DNA of 64,000 nucleotides from Methanosarcina sp. (GTDB lineage: Archaea; Halobacteriota; Methanosarcinia; Methanosarcinales; Methanosarcinaceae), in the NCBI RefSeq assembly GCF_028693135.1, contig NZ_JAQUVZ010000010.1:62001-126000 (forward strand), given 5' to 3'. Shown here in pieces: positions 36,052 to 46,541 of this stretch (its first letter is position 1; the number at the start of each line of letters is the position of its first letter). Made by a program: the position numbers and the translations under genes. The notes below the pieces were generated by a model. The model was not told where the DNA came from. It made no database searches and saw only the letters and a program-made list of their open reading frames with translations.

Positions 36052-37166
36052 AAAACGAGGATTCTTCTTTAAAGCCCGGTATGCCCGAACTTGAAAAAAA
36101 GCTTCTGGAAAGAATTCAAGCCTCTGGAACCTCACTCCGCATAATGCATGTCTGCGGTACGCACGAAAGGACCATCGCAAAATACGGGCTCAGAAACGTG
36201 CTTCCGCAGAATATAGAAGTAATAAGCGGCCCCGGCTGTCCCGTGTGCGTCACTCCCGAAGAAGACATTGACATAGCGATTGCCCTTGCAAAGAGTGAAG
36301 CAACTGTAGTCACATTCGGGGATATGATGAGGGTCCCTGGTTCGGCAGAAAGCCTGCTGGATGCAAAGTCTGGGGGAGCAGACGTAAGGATGGTCTACAG
36401 CATTGATGATGCCGTATCCCTGGCAAACAAAAAACCTGAGCTCGAAGTGATCTTTTTTGGGGTCGGCTTTGAGACCACAGTCCCTGCCAATGCAGCTGCC
36501 CTTCTAAGAAATACACCCGAAAACTTCAGCCTCCTCGCCTCTCAGAAACAGACTCCTCCTGCAGTTGGGCTTCTTGCTAGAGATGCCGAAGTTGATGCCT
36601 TTATTGCCCCCGGACATGTAGCAACCATTATAGGGACAAAGCCCTTCGAACCTCTTGCAGAAAAAGGTTTTCCCGTTGTTGTAAGCGGGTTTGAGGCAAG
36701 AGATATTCTCATAGGCATAAACCTGCTCCTGGAGCAGGTAGAGAAAGGAATCTCAAGGGTAGACAATGGATATCCGAGGGCTGTAAAACCGGAAGGAAAC
36801 ACAATAGCCCTGAAAATAATGAGTGAGGTATTCGAAACTTCGGAGTCCGATTGGAGAGGCATTGGAAATATAGATGGTTCAGGGCTGGTGCTCAGGAAAG
36901 AGTATGAGGAAAAAAACGCCTCAAAAAAGCACGAAGACCTTTATTCTGATTCCCTTGCAGAGATAAGAGCAAAAGCGGAGAAAAAAGATAAGAAGTGCTG
37001 TATCTGTGCAGCTATCCTCACGGGGAAAGCAAAACCTTCCCAGTGCCCCAACTTCGGGAAAGACTGCACCCCTAAAAAACCGGTAGGACCCTGCATGGTC
37101 AGCCAGGAAGGTATGTGCTACAACTGGTTCAGGTACTCGCGTGAAGGGGGAAGCAGACTTGCATGA
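36048..37166 (+). CDS. hypD: Hydrogenase maturation factor HypD
   Basis: A 372-residue iron-sulfur protein that assembles Fe(CN)2CO. Conserved parts are MHVCGTHERTI (near 34), SGPGCPVCVTP (near 60), GFETTVPANAA, and the C-terminal cluster cysteines in CCICAAILTGKAKPSQCPNFGKDC, with CMVSQEGMC. It overlaps hypC by four bases and hypA by eight, giving a tightly coupled hypCDA unit. Confidence 0.95.
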   Translation: MKNEDSSLKPGMPELEKKLLERIQASGTSLRIMHVCGTHERTIAKYGLRNVLPQNIEVISGPGCPVCVTPEEDIDIAIALAKSEATVVTFGDMMRVPGSAESLLDAKSGGADVRMVYSIDDAVSLANKKPELEVIFFGVGFETTVPANAAALLRNTPENFSLLASQKQTPPAVGLLARDAEVDAFIAPGHVATIIGTKPFEPLAEKGFPVVVSGFEARDILIGINLLLEQVEKGISRVDNGYPRAVKPEGNTIALKIMSEVFETSESDWRGIGNIDGSGLVLRKEYEEKNASKKHEDLYSDSLAEIRAKAEKKDKKCCICAAILTGKAKPSQCPNFGKDCTPKKPVGPCMVSQEGMCYNWFRYSREGGSRLA

Positions 37167-37584
37167 GTATTCTATAGCCTGTGAGATATTTGAACAGGTA
37201 ATAGCAACTGCAAAAGCTCACGAAGCCCTGGAAGTCAGGCATGTAATCCTGGAAATAGGGAGGCTTGCCCATACAAATCCGGAACAACTGAGCTTCTGCT
37301 TTAAGGCTATTGCAGAGGGGAGCATTGCCGAAAATGCGGAGTTCATTGTAGAGATGATCCCTCCATCCCTGGAATGCGAATGCGGATACACAGGCACTGT
37401 GGATGAAACCCAGATCGGAAAGGACGACGACCTCCGAAGCGAACTTCTGGAATACATCGTAGCGCTTGAATGCCCGGTATGCGGGAAAAATGCTCGTATC
37501 ACAGGAGGCAGAGAACTGATTATAAAAAGCATCGATATTGAGACAGAAATAGAAAAGTTAACCTCCATGCAGGCAAACATATAA
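37159..37584 (+). CDS. hypA: Hydrogenase nickel insertion protein HypA
   Basis: A 141-residue nickel chaperone. The family starts Met-His-Glu with His2 as nickel ligand; here TTG 37159 gives MHEYSIACEIFEQ, so TTG is the start although a GTG is open six codons upstream. The zinc site is CECGY...CPVCGK. GGGGGAAG just upstream is the ribosome site and lies inside hypD. The protein is longer than the usual ~115 because of an acidic insert in the zinc domain (DETQIGKDDDLRSELLEYIV). Confidence 0.93.
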   Translation: MHEYSIACEIFEQVIATAKAHEALEVRHVILEIGRLAHTNPEQLSFCFKAIAEGSIAENAEFIVEMIPPSLECECGYTGTVDETQIGKDDDLRSELLEYIVALECPVCGKNARITGGRELIIKSIDIETEIEKLTSMQANI

Positions 37585-37612
37585 ATGTGGTAAAAGGTAG
37601 CAGGTTTATCAA

Positions 37613-37712
37613 ATATACTCACTAAAAAATACTCAATAAAAAATATTCACTAAAAAATACTACTAAAAAATACTACTAAAAAATACTACTAAAAAATACT
37701 CACTAAAAATCT
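37613..37712 (+). repeat. Tandem AT-rich repeats between hypA and hypB
   Basis: A 13-base unit, ACTACTAAAAAAT, is repeated about four times in tandem, flanked by variants with TACTCACTAAAAAAT. The array fills much of the gap between hypA and hypB and separates the hypCDA block from hypB. Confidence 0.8.
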
Positions 37713-37819
37713 CATTCAAACATACCTACCTTAATCATACATCCTGCTCTGCAAAATCTAATTCAAGATCAATAAACGGATTTTTCACCGAGATAATCAA
37801 GCAACCCCGAGTGATATTT

Positions 37820-38497
37820 ATGTTAATGCATGTAATCCACATGGGACACGATGTGTTCAAGGCAAATGACAAAATTGCCGAAAAAAACAGGAAGACCCTT
37901 GACAAACACGGAGTCTTCTCTGTCAACGTTATGGGAGCCATCGGGTCAGGAAAGACTACTCTGATCGAAGAGGCAGTCAGGCATCTCAAAGATAAATACA
38001 AACCAGCGGTAATCGCAGGTGACGTTATCGCAGAGATGGATGCCTCACGTTTCAGGAAACTCGGAGTGCCGACAATCCCTGTAAACACTGGAAAGGAATG
38101 CCATCTTGACGCAAAGCTGGTGGAGAAAGCCCTCGATGAGATCGACCTTGACAATACGGACCTCCTTATTATTGAAAATGTGGGCAATCTGATCTGCCCT
38201 GTGGACTTCAAGCTTGGAGAACACCTCAGAGTGGTTGTGGTGAGCGTCACTGAAGGAGACGATATCATCCTCAAGCATCCCATGATTTTCAAAACTTCAG
38301 AACTTGCTATCATAAACAAGGTTGACATTGCACATGCGGTTGATGTTGACGCCGAGAAAATGAGGGAGGACATCCTTTCCTTAAACCCTGATATACCTGT
38401 AATTCTTACTTCAAAGCACGACTGGGAGAGCCTTGAGACCTGGATAAGCTTTATTGAACTTGGGCTCAGAAGAGCACAGGAAGCTCAGAGAAAGTAA
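37820..38497 (+). CDS. hypB: Hydrogenase/urease nickel GTPase HypB
   Basis: A 225-residue SIMIBI-class GTPase that drives nickel insertion with HypA. Walker A is GAIGSGKTTL. LLIIENVGNLICP and VVVVSVTEGDD follow, with INKVDI as the base-specific motif. No histidine-rich nickel-storage stretch and no CXXCGC at the N-terminus are present. GTGAT at 37811-37815 is the likely ribosome site for ATG 37820; ATG 37826 or GTG 37811 are alternatives. Confidence 0.93.
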   Translation: MLMHVIHMGHDVFKANDKIAEKNRKTLDKHGVFSVNVMGAIGSGKTTLIEEAVRHLKDKYKPAVIAGDVIAEMDASRFRKLGVPTIPVNTGKECHLDAKLVEKALDEIDLDNTDLLIIENVGNLICPVDFKLGEHLRVVVVSVTEGDDIILKHPMIFKTSELAIINKVDIAHAVDVDAEKMREDILSLNPDIPVILTSKHDWESLETWISFIELGLRRAQEAQRK

Positions 38498-38558
38498 GGC
38501 AATTAAAAGCGATTTAAATGCGGATAAAAGGAAAAGGAAAAGGAAAAGGAAACCGGAT

Positions 38559-39605
38559 ATGAAAGCCAATACCATTTCCCTGGAACACGGTGCAGGCGGA
38601 GAGGTGATGCAGGAGCTTATAGGGGAAATTATCCTTAAAAACTTTCGCAACAAAAGCGCAGGCTCAATAGGGCTTGAAAGCCTTGATGACGGGTCCACGA
38701 TCAGACTTGAGAACTTTAACCCCGCCTCCGAACTTGTACTGACAACGGACAGCCACGTGATAACCCCTGCTTTCTTCCCGGACACCAATATCGGACGTCT
38801 GGCAGTTTCAGGCACCATCAACGATCTCACGATGATGGGAGCAAAGCCTCTCGCTCTTACCTGCGCAGTCATTGTCCCTGAAGGTTTTTCAATTCATGAG
38901 TTTGAAGAGATAATCAAAACAATGGACAAAACTGCTGCTGAGGTTGGAGTCCCTATAATTACAGGCGACACCAAGACCATGGAAAAAGCTGCCCTTGATT
39001 CAATAATCTTGAACACAGCAGGCCTTGGCATAACGGACAGCCCTGTCAGGGACTCGGGACTGAAAACAGGAGACCAGCTCCTTGTCACGGGCACGATAGG
39101 CGACCACGGGATCTCTCTTATGGCTCACAGGGAAGGTTTTGACTTCGATACCGACCTTGTCTCAGACTCCGCTCCTCTCTGGAAACTCATAGAACCGATC
39201 CTGAAACTCCGGACCCCGGAAGGAGCCACAGTAGTAACGGCTATGAAAGACCCTACCCGCGGAGGGCTTGCAAACGCCCTCAACGAAATGGCAGCAAAAG
39301 CCGGAGCAGGAATCCTGCTCGAAGAAGACCTGATCCCCTTCAAGCCCGCAGTCACTGCAGCCTGCGAAATGCTGGGTCTCGACCCCCTCGAAGTTGCAAA
39401 CGAGGGAAAGGCAGTAATCGGAGTGAAAGCCGGCTTCGAAGAAGAAGTCCTCTCAATCCTCAGAAAGCACCCCTACGGCAGGGATGCAGCCCTCATAGGA
39501 GAAGTCACTGCCGAAAATAAAGGCAAAGTAATCCTCAGGAACCGCTTCGGTGGCATGCGTTACGTGGACGTGCCGGCAGGAGACCCGATCCCCAGAGTCT
39601 GTTAA
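38559..39605 (+). CDS. hypE: Hydrogenase maturation protein HypE
   Basis: A 348-residue AIR-synthase-fold protein that dehydrates a C-terminal Cys thiocarboxamide to thiocyanate for the iron cyanide ligands. It opens LEHGAGGEVMQELI and ends PRVC, where the last Cys is the modified residue. The start is ATG 38559; an upstream open frame passes through a lysine/arginine run coded by GGAAAA repeats that is not part of the family. HypF, its partner, is not in the window. Confidence 0.94.
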   Translation: MKANTISLEHGAGGEVMQELIGEIILKNFRNKSAGSIGLESLDDGSTIRLENFNPASELVLTTDSHVITPAFFPDTNIGRLAVSGTINDLTMMGAKPLALTCAVIVPEGFSIHEFEEIIKTMDKTAAEVGVPIITGDTKTMEKAALDSIILNTAGLGITDSPVRDSGLKTGDQLLVTGTIGDHGISLMAHREGFDFDTDLVSDSAPLWKLIEPILKLRTPEGATVVTAMKDPTRGGLANALNEMAAKAGAGILLEEDLIPFKPAVTAACEMLGLDPLEVANEGKAVIGVKAGFEEEVLSILRKHPYGRDAALIGEVTAENKGKVILRNRFGGMRYVDVPAGDPIPRVC

Positions 39606-39656
39606 CTACAGGCTTTTCGGTCGCTTTTAATTGCTGGTTTCTTTTGGATCTCTTTT

Positions 39657-39678
39657 CCCGTCTTTTCGGGATTTTTTA
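39657..39678 (+). terminator. Hairpin with T run after hypE
   Basis: CCCGTCTTTTCGGG followed by ATTTTTT lies 50 bases after the hypE stop, and more T-rich sequence follows to 39735. It has the form of an intrinsic terminator for the rightward hyp genes. Confidence 0.5.
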
Positions 39679-39818
39679 CCTGATTACCTGGTATATTTAA
39701 CTTATTTTTCACTTATTTTTTCTCTTTTCTTGTAAGACCGCTCTCCTGCGTCGAGCGTGATAGGAACGACTCGATCTAGAGAATATGGTTTAACGGGTCA
39801 GAAATATCTGTAATCTAG

Positions 39819-39930
39819 TCCGCTTGAGCGTAGCGAAATTCACTGCTAAAACCATCAAGTAGTCCTCTTGAGCGCAGCGAAAAGGACCTCGTGCTCCCGA
39901 AGCGAAACTCGGGTGGCGAAACTCGGGAAA
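39819..39930. repeat. Dispersed inverted element and short direct repeats
   Basis: GTCCTCTTGAGCGCAGCG AAAAGGAC and a following CTCGTGCTCCCGA (39862-39900) match 1627-1665 on the other strand. A partial copy, GTCCGCTTGAGCGTAGCGAA, begins at 39819. Then GCGAAACTCGGG is repeated at 39902 and 39917. There is no gene in 39606-40010 except this. Confidence 0.6.
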
Positions 39931-40010
39931 CACAACGTTTTTAAAGGAGTGGGCAAAAGTAAGCACATAATAAAAAAACATGTGATGAGAGAATAATTAG
40001 GAGTTAAAGC

Positions 40011-40361
40011 GTGAAACGGGATCCCATTGTGGAAGAAGAACTATGGCGCTCAATCCCGGTATATTTTGTTTCTTTTTTGGCCATTGGTGCACTGGATTAT
40101 ACAGGATACATTTCGATCGGCGGGCTTACAACTTTCGTCCTGGCTTTTGTTTTAACAGCAATACACTTCAAACTCATGGTGACTTACAGGAAAAAGGAAT
40201 ATTTGACAAACCCTTCAATCAGTTCAATAATAGACCACATTCTTAAGCGACAGAAGCCTGAAGGAAGAAATACAGGATACATGGAATTGAGCAGCCCAAA
40301 CTTCCGTCCAATTCTAACAATATTAGTCATCGCATATCTTGTGTATCGGTATGCGATCTAA
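40011..40361 (+). CDS. Small predicted membrane protein
   Basis: A 116-residue hypothetical protein from GTG 40011 after TAGGAGTTA. Two hydrophobic helices (about 17-34 and 38-53) and a third at the C-terminus (about 98-114) are visible; a basic loop with RKKEYLTNP and ILKRQKPEGR lies between. I recognise no family. It is preceded by the dispersed-repeat region and followed, 136 bases on, by the gamma-carbonic anhydrase gene. Confidence 0.6.
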   Translation: MKRDPIVEEELWRSIPVYFVSFLAIGALDYTGYISIGGLTTFVLAFVLTAIHFKLMVTYRKKEYLTNPSISSIIDHILKRQKPEGRNTGYMELSSPNFRPILTILVIAYLVYRYAI

Positions 40362-40497
40362 ACTGAGAGCTATTTTAGAGGCATGTAAAAAGAAGACTCC
40401 ACGAAAGCAGGAGCTAAAATCAAGAAACGACATAAACAATGCCGATAAATAAGATAAATAAAGAAACAAATAGCATCTTGAAAGGCGGAGGATTAAG

Positions 40498-41013
40498 ATG
40501 ATAATGGATTTTAAAGGCAAAAGCCCGAAAATCTCCGAAATGGCTTTTGTTGCGGATTCTGCAGACTTAATAGGGGATGTTGAGGTAGGGAGTTTTTCAA
40601 GCATATGGTTCAATGCCGTGCTTCGGGGAGATCAGAACAAAATAAAGATCGGAAACAGGACAAGCATCCAGGACGGCGTGGTGATTCATGCAGACCCTGA
40701 AAACGGGGTTCAGGTTGGAGATAATGTATCAGTAGGGCATGGGGCTGTGCTTCACGGATGCAAAATAGAAGATAATGTGCTTATCGGCATGAATTCAACT
40801 GTGCTGAACGGGGCAGAGATCGGGAAAAATTCCATTGTGGGGGCAAATGCACTTGTGCCCCAGGGAAAAAAGTTTCCGGCTAATAGCCTTATAATCGGAG
40901 TTCCGGGGACGGCAAAAAGAGAAACTAACGAGTCAGATGTTGAGGCTATAAAAGAAAATGCAGCTGAGTACGTAGAGATGACAAAAGAATATAGAGAAAC
41001 TGCGAAAAAATAA
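40498..41013 (+). CDS. Gamma-class carbonic anhydrase family protein
   Basis: A 171-residue left-handed beta-helix protein with hexapeptide repeats. The metal-binding histidines are H64, H81 and H86 (VVIHAD, VGHGAVLHGC), and the supporting RGDQNKIKIG and SIQDG residues are kept. It lacks a signal peptide and the acidic loop of secreted Cam, so it is a cytoplasmic CamH/YrdA-like form. Carbonic anhydrase activity is likely but not certain for this subgroup. The C-terminal helix is charged. Confidence 0.9.
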   Translation: MIMDFKGKSPKISEMAFVADSADLIGDVEVGSFSSIWFNAVLRGDQNKIKIGNRTSIQDGVVIHADPENGVQVGDNVSVGHGAVLHGCKIEDNVLIGMNSTVLNGAEIGKNSIVGANALVPQGKKFPANSLIIGVPGTAKRETNESDVEAIKENAAEYVEMTKEYRETAKK

Positions 41014-41090
41014 GCTGAAAAGAGAAGTGAAAAAGAAACTTCAAAGATTATCAAAGAAGCTTCAAAGATTATCCGAAAAAAGTTTTTTAG

Positions 41091-41143
41091 TGCAAGGGAT
41101 GGGATTCGAAACTACGAACTCCTACTAGACTAGGCCCTCACCT
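41091..41143 (-). pseudogene. tRNA-Leu fragment (3' half)
   Basis: TGCAAGGGATGGGATTCGAA and the next ~30 bases match the 3' half of the intact tRNA-Leu(GAG) genes at 43113 and 43310, with a few changes. The similarity ends abruptly inside the anticodon arm at about 41143. A tRNA 3' half is the usual target of archaeal integrases, so this may be an old attachment site. Confidence 0.8.
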
Positions 41144-41386
41144 TTATATTATCAATGGCGTAAGGTTTTTCAAGAAATCTCCGAACGATTATGACAAGAG
41201 GATGGGGGTAAACTCAGGTCGGTAATAATGGATAAGAAAAACAAGATTTTTAATGAAGATATTGGACCATTATTCGGGTTGATAGATCTTTGTCCGGGAA
41301 GAATATCTCCATGGAATTTCATTAACCCGATTTACTCTTTCTGCTAGTTAGGCAACAGCCTCTATAGCGATAAATAAAGGATCGTG

Positions 41387-42256
41387 TTATCCCAGAAATT
41401 CTAAAATATGCTGATTTACCAGTGTAGGCTGTTCCATTGAGACCAGATGGCCTGCATTCGGGACCAGTTTTGTTTCAACATTTGGTATCAATCGATTTAC
41501 CTTTTCGATAGCATCGACTGGATCATAAATAACCTCATTTTCGCCGACAATAAAAAGTGTTGGAACATTGATTCTGCCTAGCTCAACCTCACTGAACACG
41601 TTAGGGAAAATGCTTTTTTTAGGGTTAGAGTAGCGAAAATGTTTTACACCACTCGCGAATTGCCTGGCAAACAATTCGTTTGGGTGAAAACCCTTGTTAA
41701 AAAAACTATTAAACGGGTTCGGTTTGATGGGCACATAAGGGAGCAGGCGGAGCATTAAGAGCACCGACCAGCTGAACGGCAGAATTGAAGCTCCAGGTGC
41801 AAGAGCAACAATTTTGTTAACTTTGTCCGGGAAAAATAAAGAAAAATTGAGCGTATGCCACCCCCCATACGATAATCCGGCAATATTCGTTCGCTTTAAA
41901 CCCAAACCCTGCATTACCTCGCCCAGCCAGTTAGCACAATCCTCCCTATCTCTGAGTAACCGGGACTGCCGGCTTTTTCCGGGTTCACCAATGATATCGA
42001 CAACATAAACACGGAAAGCGCTGCTTAAGGCGTCGATGTTTGGGAACCACATAGTGGAACTTGTGCCAGTAGCATGCAGCACAAGCAGTGATGGCGATCC
42101 TTTTGATCCGCTCGCGATGACATGGGTAGTTCCGAAGCGGGTCATTACATCATTTTCTTCAAAATGTACTGGCCAAAGTTTCAGAACAGCATCATAAGCT
42201 GAGACATACTCGACTTCACCTTTTGAACTTTTGAGAGATGATAGTTGGCTGGACAT
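41387..42256 (-). CDS. Alpha/beta hydrolase
   Basis: A 289-residue alpha/beta-hydrolase. The nucleophile elbow is GLSYGG (Ser near 131), the oxyanion region is LLVLHATGTSSTMW, and the acid and His are in VPTLFIVGENEVIYDP and NAGHLVSMEQP. The substrate is unknown. Base composition and codon use differ somewhat from neighbouring core genes, and it lies between two broken copies of tRNA-Leu, in keeping with acquisition. No partner gene is visible. Confidence 0.85.
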   Translation of the reverse strand: MSSQLSSLKSSKGEVEYVSAYDAVLKLWPVHFEENDVMTRFGTTHVIASGSKGSPSLLVLHATGTSSTMWFPNIDALSSAFRVYVVDIIGEPGKSRQSRLLRDREDCANWLGEVMQGLGLKRTNIAGLSYGGWHTLNFSLFFPDKVNKIVALAPGASILPFSWSVLLMLRLLPYVPIKPNPFNSFFNKGFHPNELFARQFASGVKHFRYSNPKKSIFPNVFSEVELGRINVPTLFIVGENEVIYDPVDAIEKVNRLIPNVETKLVPNAGHLVSMEQPTLVNQHILEFLG

Positions 42257-42809
42257 TGTAAAACCCTCAAATTCTTGGCAGATATTGTTTGAGAAGGCAA
42301 ACAGAATCTGGTGTTGATATTTCCCCGATGACTCGGAGATGGACGAAGTTATTACAAACCCGGACCCATCGAAGTAGAGTTGTCATTACAGGGCGATACT
42401 CGTACCGCCATACAGGGTAGGAGGGAGGTCAGGGGTGTTTTTTAACTACTTGGGAAAGTGACACCGGAGATTGAGTCCTCACCAACCATCGGGATCTTTT
42501 TGCAGTTCCCCGAGTGGGTACAGATACAGTCATGCATAGTCGATGCATTAAAGCCATATCCCGATACACAGAGGGCGGTTGCACGAGCACTGCGGCAGCT
42601 CCCGGCTCCCCCCTCCCTCGCCCGATAAGCACAAGAAGAACACACCAGCGCCAAGCATCGCCCATCGAACCCGTGAGACGATCTGATATTATGAAGGTAT
42701 AAATGCACGAAATAGCGACTCACCAATGCGCTGCTCTCTTATTCTCAACATGTTCATCATTGCCGGGAACAAAATAAAAAACCGGATTAAGCCATAATTA
42801 TACAAGGAA
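42257..42809. other. Region without a recognisable gene, partly GC-rich
   Basis: Between the hydrolase and the tRNA-Leu pseudogene I find no convincing gene. A GC-rich patch at 42585-42670 opens in more than one frame on the minus strand, but the translations look random and no family is recognisable. It may be decayed foreign DNA. Confidence 0.4.
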
Positions 42810-42885
42810 TAGAATTTGAACCCAAGAACTCCTACGAGACCAGGCCCTCAACCTGGCGCCCTTGACCTGGATGGACAACCCTCAC
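42810..42885 (-). pseudogene. Degenerate tRNA-Leu copy
   Basis: This aligns with the tRNA-Leu(GAG) genes downstream: the T arm, variable arm, anticodon GAG and D arm are recognisable with several changes. The acceptor 3' strand is replaced (ATAGAATTTG in place of GCGAGGGATGGGATTCG), so it cannot fold as a normal tRNA. Confidence 0.8.
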
Positions 42886-43112
42886 ATCTCGATATAGCAA
42901 TGAATAGGCTTTAAGAACTTAGGAATGATAAAAATATAGCTTCAACTTTTCAGTTAGGGAATTACTCTATAGTTTCATTTTCCCAAATAATCATTCATGG
43001 TAACAGAAATACTTGAAATTATATATAGATCATTCCTTAGTATAAACTTTATTATAAACGTTTTCTATAAAAAAAGTATTGAATTTAAAGCTAAAAATAG
43101 TAAGAAATTTAG

Positions 43113-43197
43113 TGCGAGGGATGGGATTCGAACCCACGAACTCCTACAAGACTAGGCCCTCAACCTAGCGCCTTTGACCTGGCTGGGCAACCCTCGC
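43113..43197 (-). tRNA. tRNA-Leu(GAG), copy 1
   Basis: An 85-base class II tRNA on the minus strand. Acceptor GCGAGGG pairs with CCCTCGC, the anticodon stem CTAGG/CCTAG encloses TTGAGGG with anticodon GAG, and a long variable arm (TCTTGTAGGAGTTC) precedes the T arm GTGGGTTCGAATCCCAT. CCA is not encoded (the next bases read CTA). Confidence 0.95.
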
Positions 43198-43309
43198 ATT
43201 TCGATGTAGCAAATGAATAGGCTTAAACACTTTTGACTTTAAGAACTTTTTTATAAAATTTTATGTAAAAACGTATTGAATTTAAAGTTAGCAATATTAA
43301 GAAATCTGG

Positions 43310-43394
43310 TGCGAGGGATGGGATTCGAACCCACGAACTCCTACAAGACTAGGCCCTCAACCTAGCGCCTTTGACCTGGCTGGGCAACCCTCGC
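43310..43394 (-). tRNA. tRNA-Leu(GAG), copy 2, CCA encoded
   Basis: The sequence is identical to copy 1 over the mature 85 bases by my reading, 197 bases away, and the flanks are also similar, so it is a tandem duplication. Here the three bases after the discriminator A are CCA (TGG at 43307-43309 on the plus strand), unlike copy 1. Confidence 0.95.
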
Positions 43395-43626
43395 ATCTTG
43401 TTTTCTATTAAATTCCGGCGCGCTTTGCGCCTTGCACTTCCTCACAATATCATGGATAATATATAAACGTTTCGAGCCGTGAGGGACGCTGATAATAATT
43501 GTTGAAAGATCTCACAGTAAACGGAATAATTCCTGAGGTATCCGGGCGCAGGAAATCCCCTGTAAAGAGGGTTTTCAGGCCAGAATACGGTCGGAAAAAT
43601 GGTGTTAAAACCCGATGAATCGGGAT

Positions 43627-44424
43627 TCAGAGCTGGTCCAGAATTGTGATCAGACCTTCAACTTTGCCTTTAACCACGTTTGCGGCGTTAAGGACAAGGT
43701 CTTTAGCCGTATATGAACCATCGGACTCCATGGTGAAAACAAAGGCTTTCTCGTCGTAGTCTACCTTTATCGCATTGATGTCACAGACCTTCTCACATAG
43801 CCTGCAGAGGGAACACTTTATGACGTCATCCGCGGCAATCTTTGCTCCGGCCTCTTCAACCATGATAATGCCCTTGGGACATTCTGCCGCACAGTGCCCG
43901 CAGGCATCGCAGTTTTCAATGGTTATAATAGGCACGTTTTTGTAGCCACATGCAACGCCTGCCTGCCATCTAGCGCTGTCTCTACCGTAGCCCATGTGGG
44001 CAATAGCCTCGAGCACAAGCTTCTGTCCCTTTTTCAGCTCAACAATCGGTACATTCGGATCTGCTGGCTGGATCTTGGGATCAGCGGAGATGAGGTCACT
44101 CGAATGAACGATTCCAGGACCTTCTGCACTGAGGGTCAGGGAGACCTCACAGGCGGGACAGCCTACTCCTTCGCAGTCACACTCAGCCTGAGGCCTATAC
44201 GTCTCTATATCCGTTACAAGTGGGATTAAGGAGAGACGGAGAGCCAGCTGTTCATCATAGAGTATGGAGGTGTTGTCGTAAAGGTTTACATATTCAATTG
44301 CAAGAGTGGGGACATCGGCGACCATAGCACGCCGGATTCCGTTGGCAAAAGCCGTGCTTACCCTGGACAGCACAAACTTTGCAGATCTGTCCGATAACTC
44401 CAGAATGTCTACTTCCATCGTCAT
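43627..44424 (-). CDS. rpo3: DNA-directed RNA polymerase subunit Rpo3 (D), iron-sulfur form
   Basis: A 265-residue subunit D (RPB3/AC40 and bacterial alpha equivalent) of the archaeal RNA polymerase. The assembly domain (DRSAKFVLSRVSTAFANGIRRAM) is at the N-terminus. A ferredoxin-like insert near 165-235 has two sets, CDACGHCAAECP and CSLCRLCEKVCD, suited to two [4Fe-4S] clusters, as known for Methanosarcina. An additional pair (CDCEGVGCPAC) is near 85. It is the last gene of the uS13-uS4-uS11-rpo3 operon. Confidence 0.95.
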   Translation of the reverse strand: MTMEVDILELSDRSAKFVLSRVSTAFANGIRRAMVADVPTLAIEYVNLYDNTSILYDEQLALRLSLIPLVTDIETYRPQAECDCEGVGCPACEVSLTLSAEGPGIVHSSDLISADPKIQPADPNVPIVELKKGQKLVLEAIAHMGYGRDSARWQAGVACGYKNVPIITIENCDACGHCAAECPKGIIMVEEAGAKIAADDVIKCSLCRLCEKVCDINAIKVDYDEKAFVFTMESDGSYTAKDLVLNAANVVKGKVEGLITILDQL

Positions 44425-44497
44425 ATACCTTAATTCCCCTTAATTTTTAAATACATTAAAAAAAGAGAATTTTGAAGAATTCTCTTAATAATTCTCT

Positions 44498-45531
<1,034 letters not shown>

Positions 45532-45554
45532 TTCAAATCACCTTCACCGAAAAA

Positions 45555-46368
<814 letters not shown>

Positions 46369-46451
46369 CGCCGAGGGGGAGATTCGAACTCCCGAGGGGC
46401 TAAGCCCCACAAGCTTTCCAGGCTTGCGCCCTACCACTAGACTACCTCGGC
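46369..46451 (-). tRNA. tRNA-Ser(GGA)
   Basis: An 83-base class II tRNA. Acceptor GCCGAGG pairs with CCTCGGC, the anticodon stem CAAGC/GCTTG encloses CTGGAAA with anticodon GGA, the variable arm is GGGGCTTAGCCCC, and the T loop is TTCGAAT. CCA is not encoded. It lies between cbf5 and the uS13 operon, a conserved archaeal position. Confidence 0.95.
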
Positions 46452-46541
46452 ACAAAGCTTATGGCACGACTTATACCATAACGGAATAGTGATATATAAA
46501 GCTTATTCTAGGAATGTGTAATGAAAAAAGAATTTAAAAAG

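Noticed and set aside
42429-42726. Overlapping minus-strand frames in a GC-rich patch
   Set aside because: Two frames are open because of base composition; neither translation shows a recognisable domain or start signal.
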